From an uncultured Megasphaera sp. (GTDB taxonomy: Bacteria > Bacillota > Negativicutes > Veillonellales > Megasphaeraceae): 56,464 nt of DNA. A model generated the notes under the pieces. It did not search any database and was not told the DNA's origin. It saw only the letters and a list, made by a program, of their open reading frames with translations. The stretch's first letter is position 1. Each line of letters starts with the position of its first letter. The stretch lies in the NCBI GenBank assembly GCA_934193515.1, contig CAKPVJ010000012.1:1-56464 (forward strand). The letters are read 5' to 3'. Positions 16,357 to 25,346 of the stretch are shown here, in pieces. Made by a program: the position numbers and the translations under genes.

Positions 16357-17620
16357 ATGCGGCATGAATACAGAAACAGAGCAAAACGCGTCATTCAGGA
16401 CTTGAGAGAATTAGCAGCCTTGACTTCCGACGCCAACGGGGCGCACCGTGTGGCTTGGACCCCTGTGTGGGATAAAGCCCTGACTTGGTTTCAGGAGAAA
16501 ATGCAGCAAGAAGGCGCCAGTCTGTCAGTTGATTCGGCATACAATATCTTTGCTAAAATTCCAGGTGAAACGGAAGAAGCAGTTTGCATTGGCAGCCATC
16601 TGGACAGTGTGCCCTGCGGCGGCTGGCTGGACGGCGCTTTAGGCGTGGCTGCCGGTATGGAAGTTCTTCGGTATTATGGAAACTGCGGAAAAAGACCGAA
16701 AAAAAACAATATATATCGTCAACTGGGCTGATGAAGAAGGGGCACGGTTTGGCAGGAGCTGCATAGGCTCGTCGGCAGTCAGTGGTGCCTTGGACATAGA
16801 ATCGGCAGCTCAGCTGACGGACAGCGGCGGCATTTCGTTTAGAAAAGCGGCGCAGGCCTATCAACTGGATGTGTATGATTTTCCCAAAGCCAAGGAAGAA
16901 TTTCAAGCGAAGCAAGTTGCAAAGTACTTGGAACTGCATATTGAACAAGCGCCGATTTTAGAAAGCCGGCATAAAGCGGCAGCCTGCGTGTACGGTATTA
17001 CTGGCTGCAAGCGGCAGTATATTACGTTTACGGGGCAGCAGGCCCATTCGGGATGTCCCATTCCGATGCGGCGGGATGCGTTTTTGGCAGCGGCTCAGGC
17101 TGCCTTGGCGTTTCGGTATATTGGCAATGCCTATACTCAGGGCGATACATATGCGTACTGTACCGTTGGCAGTGTTCAGGTTTCGCCGGGCGTCGTGACG
17201 ATTTTTCCGGGTACGTGCCGTATTTCGCTGGATCAGCGTCATATAGACAGAGGCATATTAGAAGAAATATATAATGAAGCGCAGGAGGCCTGCATCGAAG
17301 CCGCGCAGGAAAATCATGTAGACGTATCGTTTGAAACCATATGGGATATTCCGCCGACTATCTTTGATGCGTCGTTGGTAGCGCTTTGTAAGGAAGCCGT
17401 CAAAGAGGAAACGGGAGAGGCGACGGCGATATATTCCGGGCCGCTGCATGATGCTGCTGAAATAGCTAAGATTTTGCCTTCCGTGATGATGTTTGTACGG
17501 TCTATAGAAGGATTGTCGCACTGCAAAGAAGAAAATACGTCAGATATCGATTTGGAAATCGGCATTGCGGCATTTTTGCGTTTGGCTGACAAAGTTATTC
17601 AAGGGGAAACGGTCTGTTAG
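16357..17620 (+). pseudogene. N-carbamoyl-amino-acid hydrolase/beta-ureidopropionase (M20 family), one frameshift
   Basis: The two pieces together make an M20-type amidohydrolase of about 420 residues: AVCIGSHLDSVPCGG and DGALGVAAG before the break; then TIYIVNWADEEGARFGRSCIGS, the ELHIEQAPILE and GQQAHSGCPIPMRRDAF segments, and SGPLHDAAEIAKI after it. The break is at a run of eight A (16699-16706); seven A would restore a continuous PKKTIYIVNW. The ATG at 16357 has AAGGAG nine bases before it. The family hydrolyses N-carbamoyl-beta-alanine, other N-carbamoyl amino acids, or allantoate; the neighbouring hydantoinase supports the first. The hydrolysis product would be beta-alanine. Confidence 0.85.
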
Positions 17621-17651
17621 TACCGGGTTTGAATGCGAATGGAGATAGGAT

Positions 17652-18841
17652 GTGAACGATATGGAAAAAGCACTGCAGGGCCTCAAGGTCATTGATCTGA
17701 CCCATGCGTATAATGGCCCGTTTTGTACGATGCTGTTGGCTGACAACGGCGCCGACGTCATTAAAATTGAACCGCTGCAGGGAGACCAATGCCGCCAGTG
17801 GGGACCTATGGATGAAAAAAGCGGCGAAAGCGGCTTTTTTGCGTTTTTAAATCGAAACAAAAAAGGAATTACGCTGAATTTGAAAGAAGAAACAGGGCTG
17901 GCCTTTTTTTATGAATTAGTCCGTGAAGCAGATGTTATAGTACAAAACTACCGGGCCGGTGTGGCTGAAAAACTGCATGTAGATTATGAAAGTGTCCGCC
18001 AAATCAATCCTGCTATTATTTACGCGGCAGGATCTGGGTTTGGACAGGACAGTCCGCTGGCCCGGCGGCCCTGCTATGATATTGTGGCACAGTCCATGGG
18101 GGCATGGTTAATTTGACGGGTTTTCCAGATGCTTCGCCTGTAAAAGTAGGGCCGTCCATTGCTGACAACGTAACAGGCATCTACTTGTGTGTAGGGATAT
18201 TGATGGCCTTGTATCATTGGGAAAAAACAGGGGAAGGGCAAGCTGTCGATGTGGCGATGGTAGATACTATTTTTTCTATATTGGAAAATGCGATTGTCAA
18301 GACGACGATGCAGGGAGAGATACCAAAGCGACAGGGAAATATTGACCCGTCCATTGCGCCGTTTGACATTTTTAAATGCCAGGACGGATACATTGCCCTG
18401 GGCGTGGGAACGGATGCCTTGTTTGAGGTATTCTGCCGGACGATTGGTCATGCCGAAGTATTGGAAGATGTTCGCTATCAAACCAATGATTCTCGCTGTC
18501 AATATTATACGCAGGGACTGCAGCAGCTGATTCGGGATTGGGTACAGGATAAGAAAAAAAGAGAGCTGGAAGCGTTGTTTGCACAGGTCGGCATTCCTTG
18601 CGGGCCAGTGTTGAACATGAAAGAAGCGATTGAACAGCCCCATATTCAAGCCCGGCAGATGATGGTGCATGTAGAGCATCCGACTATCGGTGATATGTAT
18701 ATTCAAGGCTGCCCGATTAAATTTTCCAAAACGTCGGGAAGCGTTGACCGGCCGGCACCGCTGCTGGGCCAGCATACGCAGGAGGTACTGCATTTAAGCC
18801 CAGAAGCCTATAAAATATTACAAGACGAGAACATTATCTAG
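17652..18841 (+). pseudogene. Family III CoA transferase (CaiB/BaiF type), one frameshift
   Basis: The first piece has LKVIDLTHAYNGPFCTMLLADNGADVIKIE, the usual N-terminus of the family, through to CYDIVAQSMG. The second resumes MVNLTGFPDASPVKVG, then DVAMVDTIFS, and runs to a normal C-terminus. Total length would be about 396 residues, normal for the family. The break is at a run of five G (18098-18102); six G would give a continuous SMGGMVNLTGF. In this context it would attach CoA to beta-alanine before ammonia removal (inference). The start could be GTG 17652 or ATG 17661. Confidence 0.85.
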
Positions 18842-18889
18842 AACACAGAGGACATCTTATGCGCGTATGATATCGGTGCGGCAATACAA

Positions 18890-18943
18890 CAAAAAATACT
18901 ATCCTTCACATACGGGATGATGACCGTGGAGGATAGTATTTTG
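18890..18943. terminator. Bidirectional terminator between the CoA transferase and pucR remnants
   Basis: CAAAATACTATCCT pairs with AGGATAGTATTTTG around a loop of about 26 bases. It is placed between two convergent genes. Confidence 0.8.
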
Positions 18944-18944
18944 T

Positions 18945-20101
18945 TTATATATCTGTATTGGTGGATATGATTTGCTTGATGACCAATGCGAGAAACAGGT
19001 TGCTGATAATCGGATACGTCAGTTCGTCATAACCTAATATCGTTTTTATTTTATTGATACGGTAGGCAACGGTATTGCGGTGGATAAACAGCTCATTAGT
19101 AATGGCCGAGGCGTTGCCGCTGTGTTTTATCCAAACGTGGAGAAACCGCAGTAAATCTGTACGGTGATTTTTGTCATATTCCATGAGCTTGCCGAGCATT
19201 TGCTGCATGAATTTGTGCAGCAATTTGGGATGTACGGCCTGCTGGATTATTTTCAGCAGAGAAATATTTTGAAAGGCAATAATAAAGGGCTGTGGATACG
19301 CTAAGGCTGCAGCCGTAATAATAGACAGTTCTGCTTCGTCGTAGGCAGTGGCCAAGCTATCAGCAGTACAGCAGGGGAGACTGATTCCCTCTTTGTAGGA
19401 AGCAAGACCGGTATGGGCAAGCCAGGTATGAAGATTTTTTTGCATCGCGTAAAAGGCATATGCTGCTTTTGGCGAAACATGATGACCAGCCGGTTTGGCA
19501 CCAAAGTTTCTTTAAAAGCATGCACGGCATCCGGCATTTTCCGCAGTGTTTTTAGTATTTCGTCAACGGATTGCGGCATATTCGGCGGGACGTCGATTAA
19601 CGCGATATAAAATTGTTCATCCGCGCGAAGCGTCATATAGTCAATCGTGTGAACCGGCTTATGATACAGCCGATGCAGGATTTGCTCGATAACATATGTA
19701 ATATAGGCATCTTTGTGCTGTTTGGAAATAAGTTCAGTGAAAATCAATTTTTGCAAATCACTGAGTACATAGTTCCAGGGCAGAGAGAGAAGCGGAATTT
19801 CTTTTTGATTGCAAAGCGTAATGACAGCGTCAGGAATGGTATGGATGTAAAATCCAATATTAACCACAATACCTGAGACATTTTTTTTCAAGATAGTTCG
19901 GACAAGCTCTTCCAGCGGCGTATCCTTGGATACTGCGACGCCGGTAATAAATATGAGTTCGTGGTCACGAATAAAATGAGCGATTTCTTTCGTTTCAATC
20001 GTGTGAATGTTGGATACGCGTCGGTAGATTCCCTTGCTGCCGCCGAGCAATTTGGCCTGACGTGGGATGAGTGCGCTGATGACGGCGTCCATTGTTAGCA
20101 T
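18945..20101 (-). pseudogene. PucR-family catabolic regulator, one frameshift
   Basis: The N-terminal piece (from ATG 20101, with GAGGTG upstream) is a PucR ligand-type domain (AKLLGGSKGIYRRVSNIHTI, VSGIVVNIGFYIHTIPDAVI). The C-terminal piece carries the PucR helix-turn-helix (ELFIHRNTVAYRINKIKTIL). The two are joined by adding one base in a run of seven T on the plus strand (19435-19441). Such proteins usually activate purine, pyrimidine or hydantoin breakdown genes. It is convergent with the island genes and was probably their regulator. With the shift the DNA-binding domain is lost from the main product. Confidence 0.85.
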
Positions 20102-20299
20102 AATGATAATCACCTCACGATGTATGATGCCCGCTGTATGAAGTAGCATACAATTTTTATATAAATAGTATAATATGGAGCAAAAATGAAAAGCAAGAAA
20201 GTTGCTGAAATTGCAAACAGTAAAAACCGATATCGGTTTTTTGGTTAGATACATCGTCAGTATACAGTATATAAAAATGGTGTCTGGCATACTGAAAAT

Positions 20300-20335
20300 G
20301 CCGCCGCATGATGTGTTTTGTCATCATGCGGCGGC
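20300..20335 (-). terminator. Strong terminator after the exonuclease-like membrane protein gene
   Basis: A perfect 14-bp stem (GCCGCCGCATGATG and complement) with an eight-base loop, then ATTTTC on the minus strand. Confidence 0.8.
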
Positions 20336-20343
20336 AAGTTTGG

Positions 20344-21441
20344 TTACTGCTGAGAAATCATAGTATACGGTGCATAGCCTGTTGTGTCTGCGTAATCGCC
20401 GTTCAGTACTTTGACGGGAACAAACCCGTTGGGCTCTGTAGGGCCTGTGATTTGAATTTGTGTCGGGCCGGCAAAGACAATGACCTTGTCAGCACGAACC
20501 ATAGTGCGGATTTTTCCGACATCCTGGGCTTTGACAGCCTGCAGAAAATCCGGAATATGTTCTTTGTTGGGAAGAATGTATGTGCCCCGCAGCATGATGT
20601 AGGGTTTTGTCGTGTCGAGATCGGGAAGCTTGGCAGCTTCTGTATCATGTGATGGCATTTCGGTTGCCGAATAGGCAGAAAAATCAACTTCCGTTCGCTG
20701 TATTTCGTTGTAGCGGTGCAGATAATAGCCCGTGAGGAGCGTGCATAAGATGACAAAGGGGATAAAGCAGACTTTGGTGTAATGCACCAGACGGCTGTAT
20801 TTTTTATCTTCAGCTTCGCGTGCGGCTTTTTGTTCTTCCGGAGACGGCGGCCGCAGCGCACCGGCCATGATGGAAGATAAGGGAATGCCGTAGCTGCTGA
20901 CGGGAAAGAGCCGCTCCAGCCAGTTGAGGCCGCAGGCGCAGCCCATAGCGCGGCTGAGGGCGTCATCCAAATCGACAGGAATTTTCATGTAATGCATGAT
21001 AGACGTAAACGAAGAATTGCCCAAATCGGCCAAATAGGTCACGGCTAAAAACTGCAGATCCCGTATATATACATCTTCCATGACAAACGGTCTGCCGCTG
21101 GCTTCGTAGCTGGCCTTGATTGCTAAAAAAAGGTGTTCGGAATGATACGCAGACAGCAGGGATTCGTGAAGCAGGGCGCTGATTTCACTGTCCCAAATAT
21201 CGGCAAATGACGGTCGGTCGGCAACCATGTCCGGTGTGACCTTGCGAAATGTAAACTCGTCTGTAGGCGGCTTGATTAAGTACGAAAGTCCCTGTACTTT
21301 GCCGTTGCTGATCCATGAGAGAGCAAACCGGCAGATGCTGTTTAAATTGTCATTCGCCAAGTCGGCGGCAATAGAAATCGTGGCATTGGTTTTGCGCTGT
21401 GCCAGCGACTGCAGGGCCTGCAGCGGATTATCTGTCGTCAT
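20344..21441 (-). CDS. Membrane protein with a degenerate DnaQ-like (DEDD) exonuclease domain
   Basis: A 365-residue protein, not a named family that I know. Residues 20-180 follow the layout of DnaQ/RNase T exonucleases: strand with TISIAADLAN where the family has DFETAN, then YLIKPPTDEFTF, a PSFADIWDSEI helix, YHSEHLFLAIKASYEASG where HNAxFD is expected, and PVDLDDALSRAMGCACGL near the usual HxALxDA position. Asp27 and the late DD remain, but the Glu of motif I, the Asp of motif II and the His of motif III are gone, so it is probably inactive as a nuclease. A single membrane helix (about 224-240) and a 120-residue C-terminal domain follow. The start at 21441 has AAAGGAGG; upstream in-frame codons are not needed. 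It follows the NYN gene in the same direction. Confidence 0.6.
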   Translation of the reverse strand: MTTDNPLQALQSLAQRKTNATISIAADLANDNLNSICRFALSWISNGKVQGLSYLIKPPTDEFTFRKVTPDMVADRPSFADIWDSEISALLHESLLSAYHSEHLFLAIKASYEASGRPFVMEDVYIRDLQFLAVTYLADLGNSSFTSIMHYMKIPVDLDDALSRAMGCACGLNWLERLFPVSSYGIPLSSIMAGALRPPSPEEQKAAREAEDKKYSRLVHYTKVCFIPFVILCTLLTGYYLHRYNEIQRTEVDFSAYSATEMPSHDTEAAKLPDLDTTKPYIMLRGTYILPNKEHIPDFLQAVKAQDVGKIRTMVRADKVIVFAGPTQIQITGPTEPNGFVPVKVLNGDYADTTGYAPYTMISQQ

Positions 21442-21556
21442 ACCGATTTCCTCCTTTTGGTCTTTGTGGATATTTTTATTGTACAATATGCTTAAAAGAG
21501 GCGCAAATAGAAATTACGGTACAGCAATTTCATTTGCGCCTCTGGTACACAGCGAG

Positions 21557-22399
21557 TTAGCGGTAATGCTTATGGAATATATGGGGCATAGACCGTTTAT
21601 CTGTCTGATAAGCTGATGGTTTTAGCTTGAAATAGTTGTGTTTGACCGTTTTATTTTTATCATCTGTAATGGTATTGACATCAAAGATGCGCAGCGATTC
21701 GATAAACGGCACGAATTTTTTGTAGCCAAAATTACGGACATCAAAATCGGAGAACTGTTTGCTGAGAAGATTTCCCAGCGTACCGGAGAAAATCCAACCG
21801 TTATCATCCGAGTTTTCTTCTGTCAGTTTGATCAGAGCCTGCTTAATAGTAAAGAAATCTTTCCCCGGTGTTTTTTCGTACGTATAGGTGCGGGAGGATG
21901 CGGCCGTATCATTAGATGCGGCTGGCTTGGAAGCGGCGTCCTCTGCTTCATTTTCTTCTGCTTCTTCGAGCAATACATCCAGATAGAGGAATTTGTTGCA
22001 GGCAGAAATAAAAGAACGGGGCGTCTTGCTTTCTCCCATGCCAAGAACATATTTCTGCGATTCCCGAAGGCGTGATGCCAGCCGTGTGAAGTCACTGTCT
22101 GATGAAACGATGCAGAAACCGTCCAAATTGCTTTGATACAGCAAATCCATGGTATCAATGATGAGCGCCGAATCGGACGAGTTTTTGCGAATTGTGTTGC
22201 TGTACTGCTGTACAGGCTGAATGGCGTTGTCCAAAATAGTATTGCGCCATGATGACATCTGCGGCGTTGTCCAGTTGCCGTAAATACGTTTATAAATCAC
22301 ATCGCCGAGATTATTGGCTTCCGATAAAATGACATCGATATATTTGTTGGAAATGTTTTCTGCATCGATGACGACGGCAAGTTTCATTTCATGTTCCAT
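21557..22399 (-). CDS. NYN-domain ribonuclease-like protein with C-terminal OST-HTH/LOTUS domain
   Basis: A 280-residue protein. The N-terminal PIN-like NYN domain (residues 5-145) shows the expected acidic residues: LAVVIDAENIS (Asp12), SDSALIIDTMDLL and IVSSDSDFTRLASRLRE. A charged linker rich in E, A and S (about 148-175) leads to a LOTUS/OST-HTH domain (178-265; DFFTIKQALIKL, GTLGNLLSK, NFGYKKFVPFIESL). This NYN plus LOTUS pairing is typical of bacterial proteins thought to bind and cut RNA. The gene is 33 bases after the M48 protease gene. AGGAGG lies 13 bases before the ATG. Confidence 0.88.
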   Translation of the reverse strand: MEHEMKLAVVIDAENISNKYIDVILSEANNLGDVIYKRIYGNWTTPQMSSWRNTILDNAIQPVQQYSNTIRKNSSDSALIIDTMDLLYQSNLDGFCIVSSDSDFTRLASRLRESQKYVLGMGESKTPRSFISACNKFLYLDVLLEEAEENEAEDAASKPAASNDTAASSRTYTYEKTPGKDFFTIKQALIKLTEENSDDNGWIFSGTLGNLLSKQFSDFDVRNFGYKKFVPFIESLRIFDVNTITDDKNKTVKHNYFKLKPSAYQTDKRSMPHIFHKHYR

Positions 22400-22432
22400 A
22401 ATGCGATATTGTCCTCCTGCATATGTGTGTGA

Positions 22433-23503
22433 TTAGAGTAATTGTTTAAGACGCTGTGTAATTTCTTTAGGCTGTTTTTCCGGGCTCAAATCGACAATAG
22501 GCTGTTTGCCTACGCATAATACGTTGTTGTTGACGTAGACACTGCCTTTGGGTGTTTGCGATTGATGATATACGGCAGAGAGATTGCCGGCGATGAGATA
22601 GGCTCGTTCCTGTCCGCTCATGGAAGATATGCCGGCCGGGGTATACCAGTCTTTGCCGCGAATGGAAATCATACCGGTTTCGTTATTGACTTTGACGATG
22701 CCGTTGCTCCATTTGGTCACCATGTTGCTGTTGGTGTTGCGGCGGCTGATGTTCGTCGGATGATCATTGAAAAGAGCCATGACGCCGCTGGTTTTGACAT
22801 CGCCGCCTTTGTCGAGCATGCGCTGCCAAAGTGCTGCGCCGCCGCCGGGATTATAGCCTGCGCTGACAGCATAATCAAATCCAAGAGCATCCGCTTGTTT
22901 TTCCATCGGTTTGGTAATCAGATTGGCTGAGCCGATTTGGGAGATAATGGCAGCCCCGACTTGGGAGGCGCCAGAGCCGGCTAAAGAGGTCAGTACACTG
23001 AGCGGCAGGGATTTTTTTACGCCTTGAATGGAATGATTTTTTTGCCCGTGCCCCATTTCGTGGCCTAAGACAAAAGCGACTTCATTTTCGTTATAGTTGA
23101 GTGGTTCAAACAAGCCGATATTGACGCTGATGTTGTGGCCGATGGTGCAGAACGCATTGAAGCTGGTATCGTTGTTGACGAAATAATGATACGGCTTTTT
23201 GGTGATGGAAGAATCGGTCTGTGCAATGGCGTTGGACAAGTTGCCGATAACGCGGCTGGTCATGGCATTGGCCCGCGCGTCGGTATTGACGCCGTACTTT
23301 TCTTTCAGCTGCTTCATAAACTCGTCGCGGCCTTCGTTGTCCAAATAATTGAGCTGTTTATTCAGCTGTGCGTATTCGGCGCCGACGCCGATAATAGTCC
23401 CAATATCAAACGCCTGGGCAGGTGTGGCCGGCATGCAGGTTGTCCCTATACCCAGGCAGATTGCTAAAGCAAGTATACGATGTGTTAAAGATTTACAGTG
23501 CAT
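22433..23503 (-). CDS. M48-family zinc metallopeptidase, exported
   Basis: A 356-residue protein with a signal peptide (cleavage expected after AQA, residue 31). The peptidase domain has HEMGH (His148, Glu149, His152) and the third zinc ligand in MEKQADALGFDYA (Glu201). It resembles periplasmic BepA/LoiP-type proteases that act on outer-membrane proteins. The final 70 residues hold a small extra domain (GSVYVNNNVLCVGKQPIVDL). A role in envelope quality control fits a diderm cell but is inference. First gene of a three-gene run with the NYN and exonuclease-like genes. Confidence 0.88.
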   Translation of the reverse strand: MHCKSLTHRILALAICLGIGTTCMPATPAQAFDIGTIIGVGAEYAQLNKQLNYLDNEGRDEFMKQLKEKYGVNTDARANAMTSRVIGNLSNAIAQTDSSITKKPYHYFVNNDTSFNAFCTIGHNISVNIGLFEPLNYNENEVAFVLGHEMGHGQKNHSIQGVKKSLPLSVLTSLAGSGASQVGAAIISQIGSANLITKPMEKQADALGFDYAVSAGYNPGGGAALWQRMLDKGGDVKTSGVMALFNDHPTNISRRNTNSNMVTKWSNGIVKVNNETGMISIRGKDWYTPAGISSMSGQERAYLIAGNLSAVYHQSQTPKGSVYVNNNVLCVGKQPIVDLSPEKQPKEITQRLKQLL

Positions 23504-23713
23504 GGTGAACCCTCCTTTTGGCCTAAGAAAATGAATAAATTCGTATCTATTATAGCATATTATTCCCTTAGCTGGAAAAGAATATATTTACAATATATGC
23601 AGAATCATGTACTATAAAAAAATAAATTTTTGGCTTCATAAGGGAGCGGCTGCAACCTGTATGCTAAACAGTAGATGACAGCAATAGTAGCTGTAAAAAA
23701 AGGAGGGATACGT

Positions 23714-24592
23714 GTGCCGCATATTAATAATAAAACGGCTCCGTTGTTGGTTATTGGAGCAGGAATCTGTTGGGGAATTATTGGTCTGTTTTCCAGACAA
23801 CTGGCTGTTTTGGGATTTTCGCCGATACAGATTACCTTTGGACGATCTGCTGTCACGGCAGTCGTCATGCTGTTGGGAATGCTGTACCAATCCCCAAAAA
23901 GTTTGGCTGTTTCACTGCGGGACAGTTGGATGTTTTTGGGAACTGGCTTGTGCAGTATCGTATTTTTCAACATTTGCTACTTTACGGCGATGGAATGGAC
24001 GACGTTGTCCATGGCGGCCATCCTTTTGTATACTGCGCCAAGCATTGTCATGATTTTGTCCATTATCTTGTTTAAAGAATCGGTTACACCTAGGAAAGCG
24101 GCCTGTCTGGTGCTGTCCTTTGTGGGCTGCGTTTTGGTCAGCGGCTTGGGGACGGGCAGTATGAATGCTGTCGGCATTTTAGCTGGATTGGGCGCTGGAT
24201 TGGGCTATGCCCTGTATTCTATTTTTGGACGGTATGCGTTGGCAAAGTACGGCCCAATGACTGTTACGACATGGACATTTATCATTGCTTCTGTCGGCCT
24301 GGCCGGTTTTTCCCATCTGCAGGCGATGGCGGCTGTTTGTTTGGCTGCCCCGACAGCGGGACTGCTGTTTCTGTGCCTGGGATTGGTATCAACGGCGCTG
24401 CCGTTTAGTTTGTACACGGAGGCATTGAATCATATGGAAGCAGGGAAAGCCTCTATTTTGGCGTCCATAGAGCCGCTGACCTCGACACTTGTAGGCATTG
24501 CGGTGTTTCATGAAAGCCTGTCCATACTGAATGGCTGCGGAATTTTATGTATTTTGGGTGCTGTCGTGCTCCTCAACAAAAAGAACGGTTAA
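23714..24592 (+). CDS. EamA/DMT-family transporter
   Basis: A 292-residue inner-membrane protein with ten predicted helices in two EamA halves (LLVIGAGICWGIIGLFSRQL at the start; ILAGLGAGLGYALYSIFGRY in the second half; LASIEPLTSTLVGIAVFHES near the end). The GTG at 23714 follows AAAGGAGG with eight bases spacing and is a better start than the in-frame ATG 39 bases earlier. Substrate unknown; such proteins often export amino acids or metabolites. The next gene follows after 25 bases. Confidence 0.85.
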   Translation: MPHINNKTAPLLVIGAGICWGIIGLFSRQLAVLGFSPIQITFGRSAVTAVVMLLGMLYQSPKSLAVSLRDSWMFLGTGLCSIVFFNICYFTAMEWTTLSMAAILLYTAPSIVMILSIILFKESVTPRKAACLVLSFVGCVLVSGLGTGSMNAVGILAGLGAGLGYALYSIFGRYALAKYGPMTVTTWTFIIASVGLAGFSHLQAMAAVCLAAPTAGLLFLCLGLVSTALPFSLYTEALNHMEAGKASILASIEPLTSTLVGIAVFHESLSILNGCGILCILGAVVLLNKKNG

Positions 24593-24617
24593 ATAGGGAA
24601 AGAAAGGAAGAAACAGC

Positions 24618-25121
24618 ATGATGTACACGCAAGAAATTATTCAGCTGTTGGCTGAGCAGCATATTTCGTATACGATGCAAGAACACCCGCCGGTATTTAC
24701 TATGGAAGATATGGAATCATTGGGACTCATGCAGCAGGCAGGGAAGGTATGTAAAAATCTGTTTTTGCGCAATGCTAAAAAAACGGCATATTATATTGTT
24801 TGTATGCCTATGGCAAAGAAAATTCCCTTAAAAAAGCTGGGAATACAAATTGCCAATGCCGGATTTAGCTTTGCGTCACCAGAATGCATGCGGCACTATT
24901 TGGGCATTACGCCGGGCTCTGTATCTCCCTTGGGCGTACTCAATGATGCTTCCCATACCGTGCAGGTCGTGTTGGACAACGATATCATGGCTTGGCCCTG
25001 TGTGGGTGTACATCCCAATGAAAATACGGCTACCATTTGGATAGCTCCCAACGACTTGATTCACTTGCTGCAAGCTGCCGGTCATGCTGTAAGCGTACAG
25101 AAATTGCAGGCTGAAGCATAA
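24618..25121 (+). CDS. YbaK/ProX-type aminoacyl-tRNA deacylase
   Basis: A 167-residue cytoplasmic trans-editing protein of the YbaK/prolyl-tRNA-synthetase-associated family. Visible conserved parts: KNLFLRNAKKTAYYIVCMP, FASPECMRHYLGITPGSVSP with GVLND after it, and HPNENTATIWI. These proteins clear mischarged tRNAs (Ala or Cys on tRNA-Pro). The two adjacent ATG codons at 24618 and 24621 cannot be told apart; AAAGGAAG precedes both. Probably co-transcribed with the DMT transporter. A terminator-like hairpin follows. Confidence 0.87.
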   Translation: MMYTQEIIQLLAEQHISYTMQEHPPVFTMEDMESLGLMQQAGKVCKNLFLRNAKKTAYYIVCMPMAKKIPLKKLGIQIANAGFSFASPECMRHYLGITPGSVSPLGVLNDASHTVQVVLDNDIMAWPCVGVHPNENTATIWIAPNDLIHLLQAAGHAVSVQKLQAEA

Positions 25122-25213
25122 CCAGCAACATATAGCCGCTTTACAGGATAGATAGAAAAAAGAAGAAATTGTGACATAACGCTTTTTGCTGTCATACATA
25201 ACGATCTTCTTTT

Positions 25214-25345
25214 AAAAGTTTTTTGTTTGAAGTTTGAAGAAAATAAATCGTAATGCTGCAAACTATACACGTAAAACTGTATAGCAAAAGGGGCTGTAAC
25301 AAAATGAACTAAAAACATGCTCATTTTGTTACAGCCCCTCTTTTT
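25214..25345 (+). repeat. Dispersed ~125-bp element, copy 1 (ends in a terminator hairpin)
   Basis: It begins with AAAAGTTTTTTGTTTGAAGT and ends with a hairpin built on GGGGCTGTAACAAAATG. Bases 25214-25306 align without gaps to the reverse complement of 31623-31715, about 79 of 93 identical by hand count, although both are intergenic. The 3' hairpin (25287-25345) acts as a bidirectional terminator for the convergent ProX and mupG genes. Confidence 0.8.
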
Positions 25346-25346
25346 G

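Noticed and set aside
14962..17620. Allantoin pathway (allantoinase plus allantoate amidohydrolase, PucR control)
   Set aside because: The first enzyme has the dihydropyrimidinase pattern, and the ammonia lyase and CoA transferase neighbours make sense for beta-alanine but not for allantoate. Not fully excluded.
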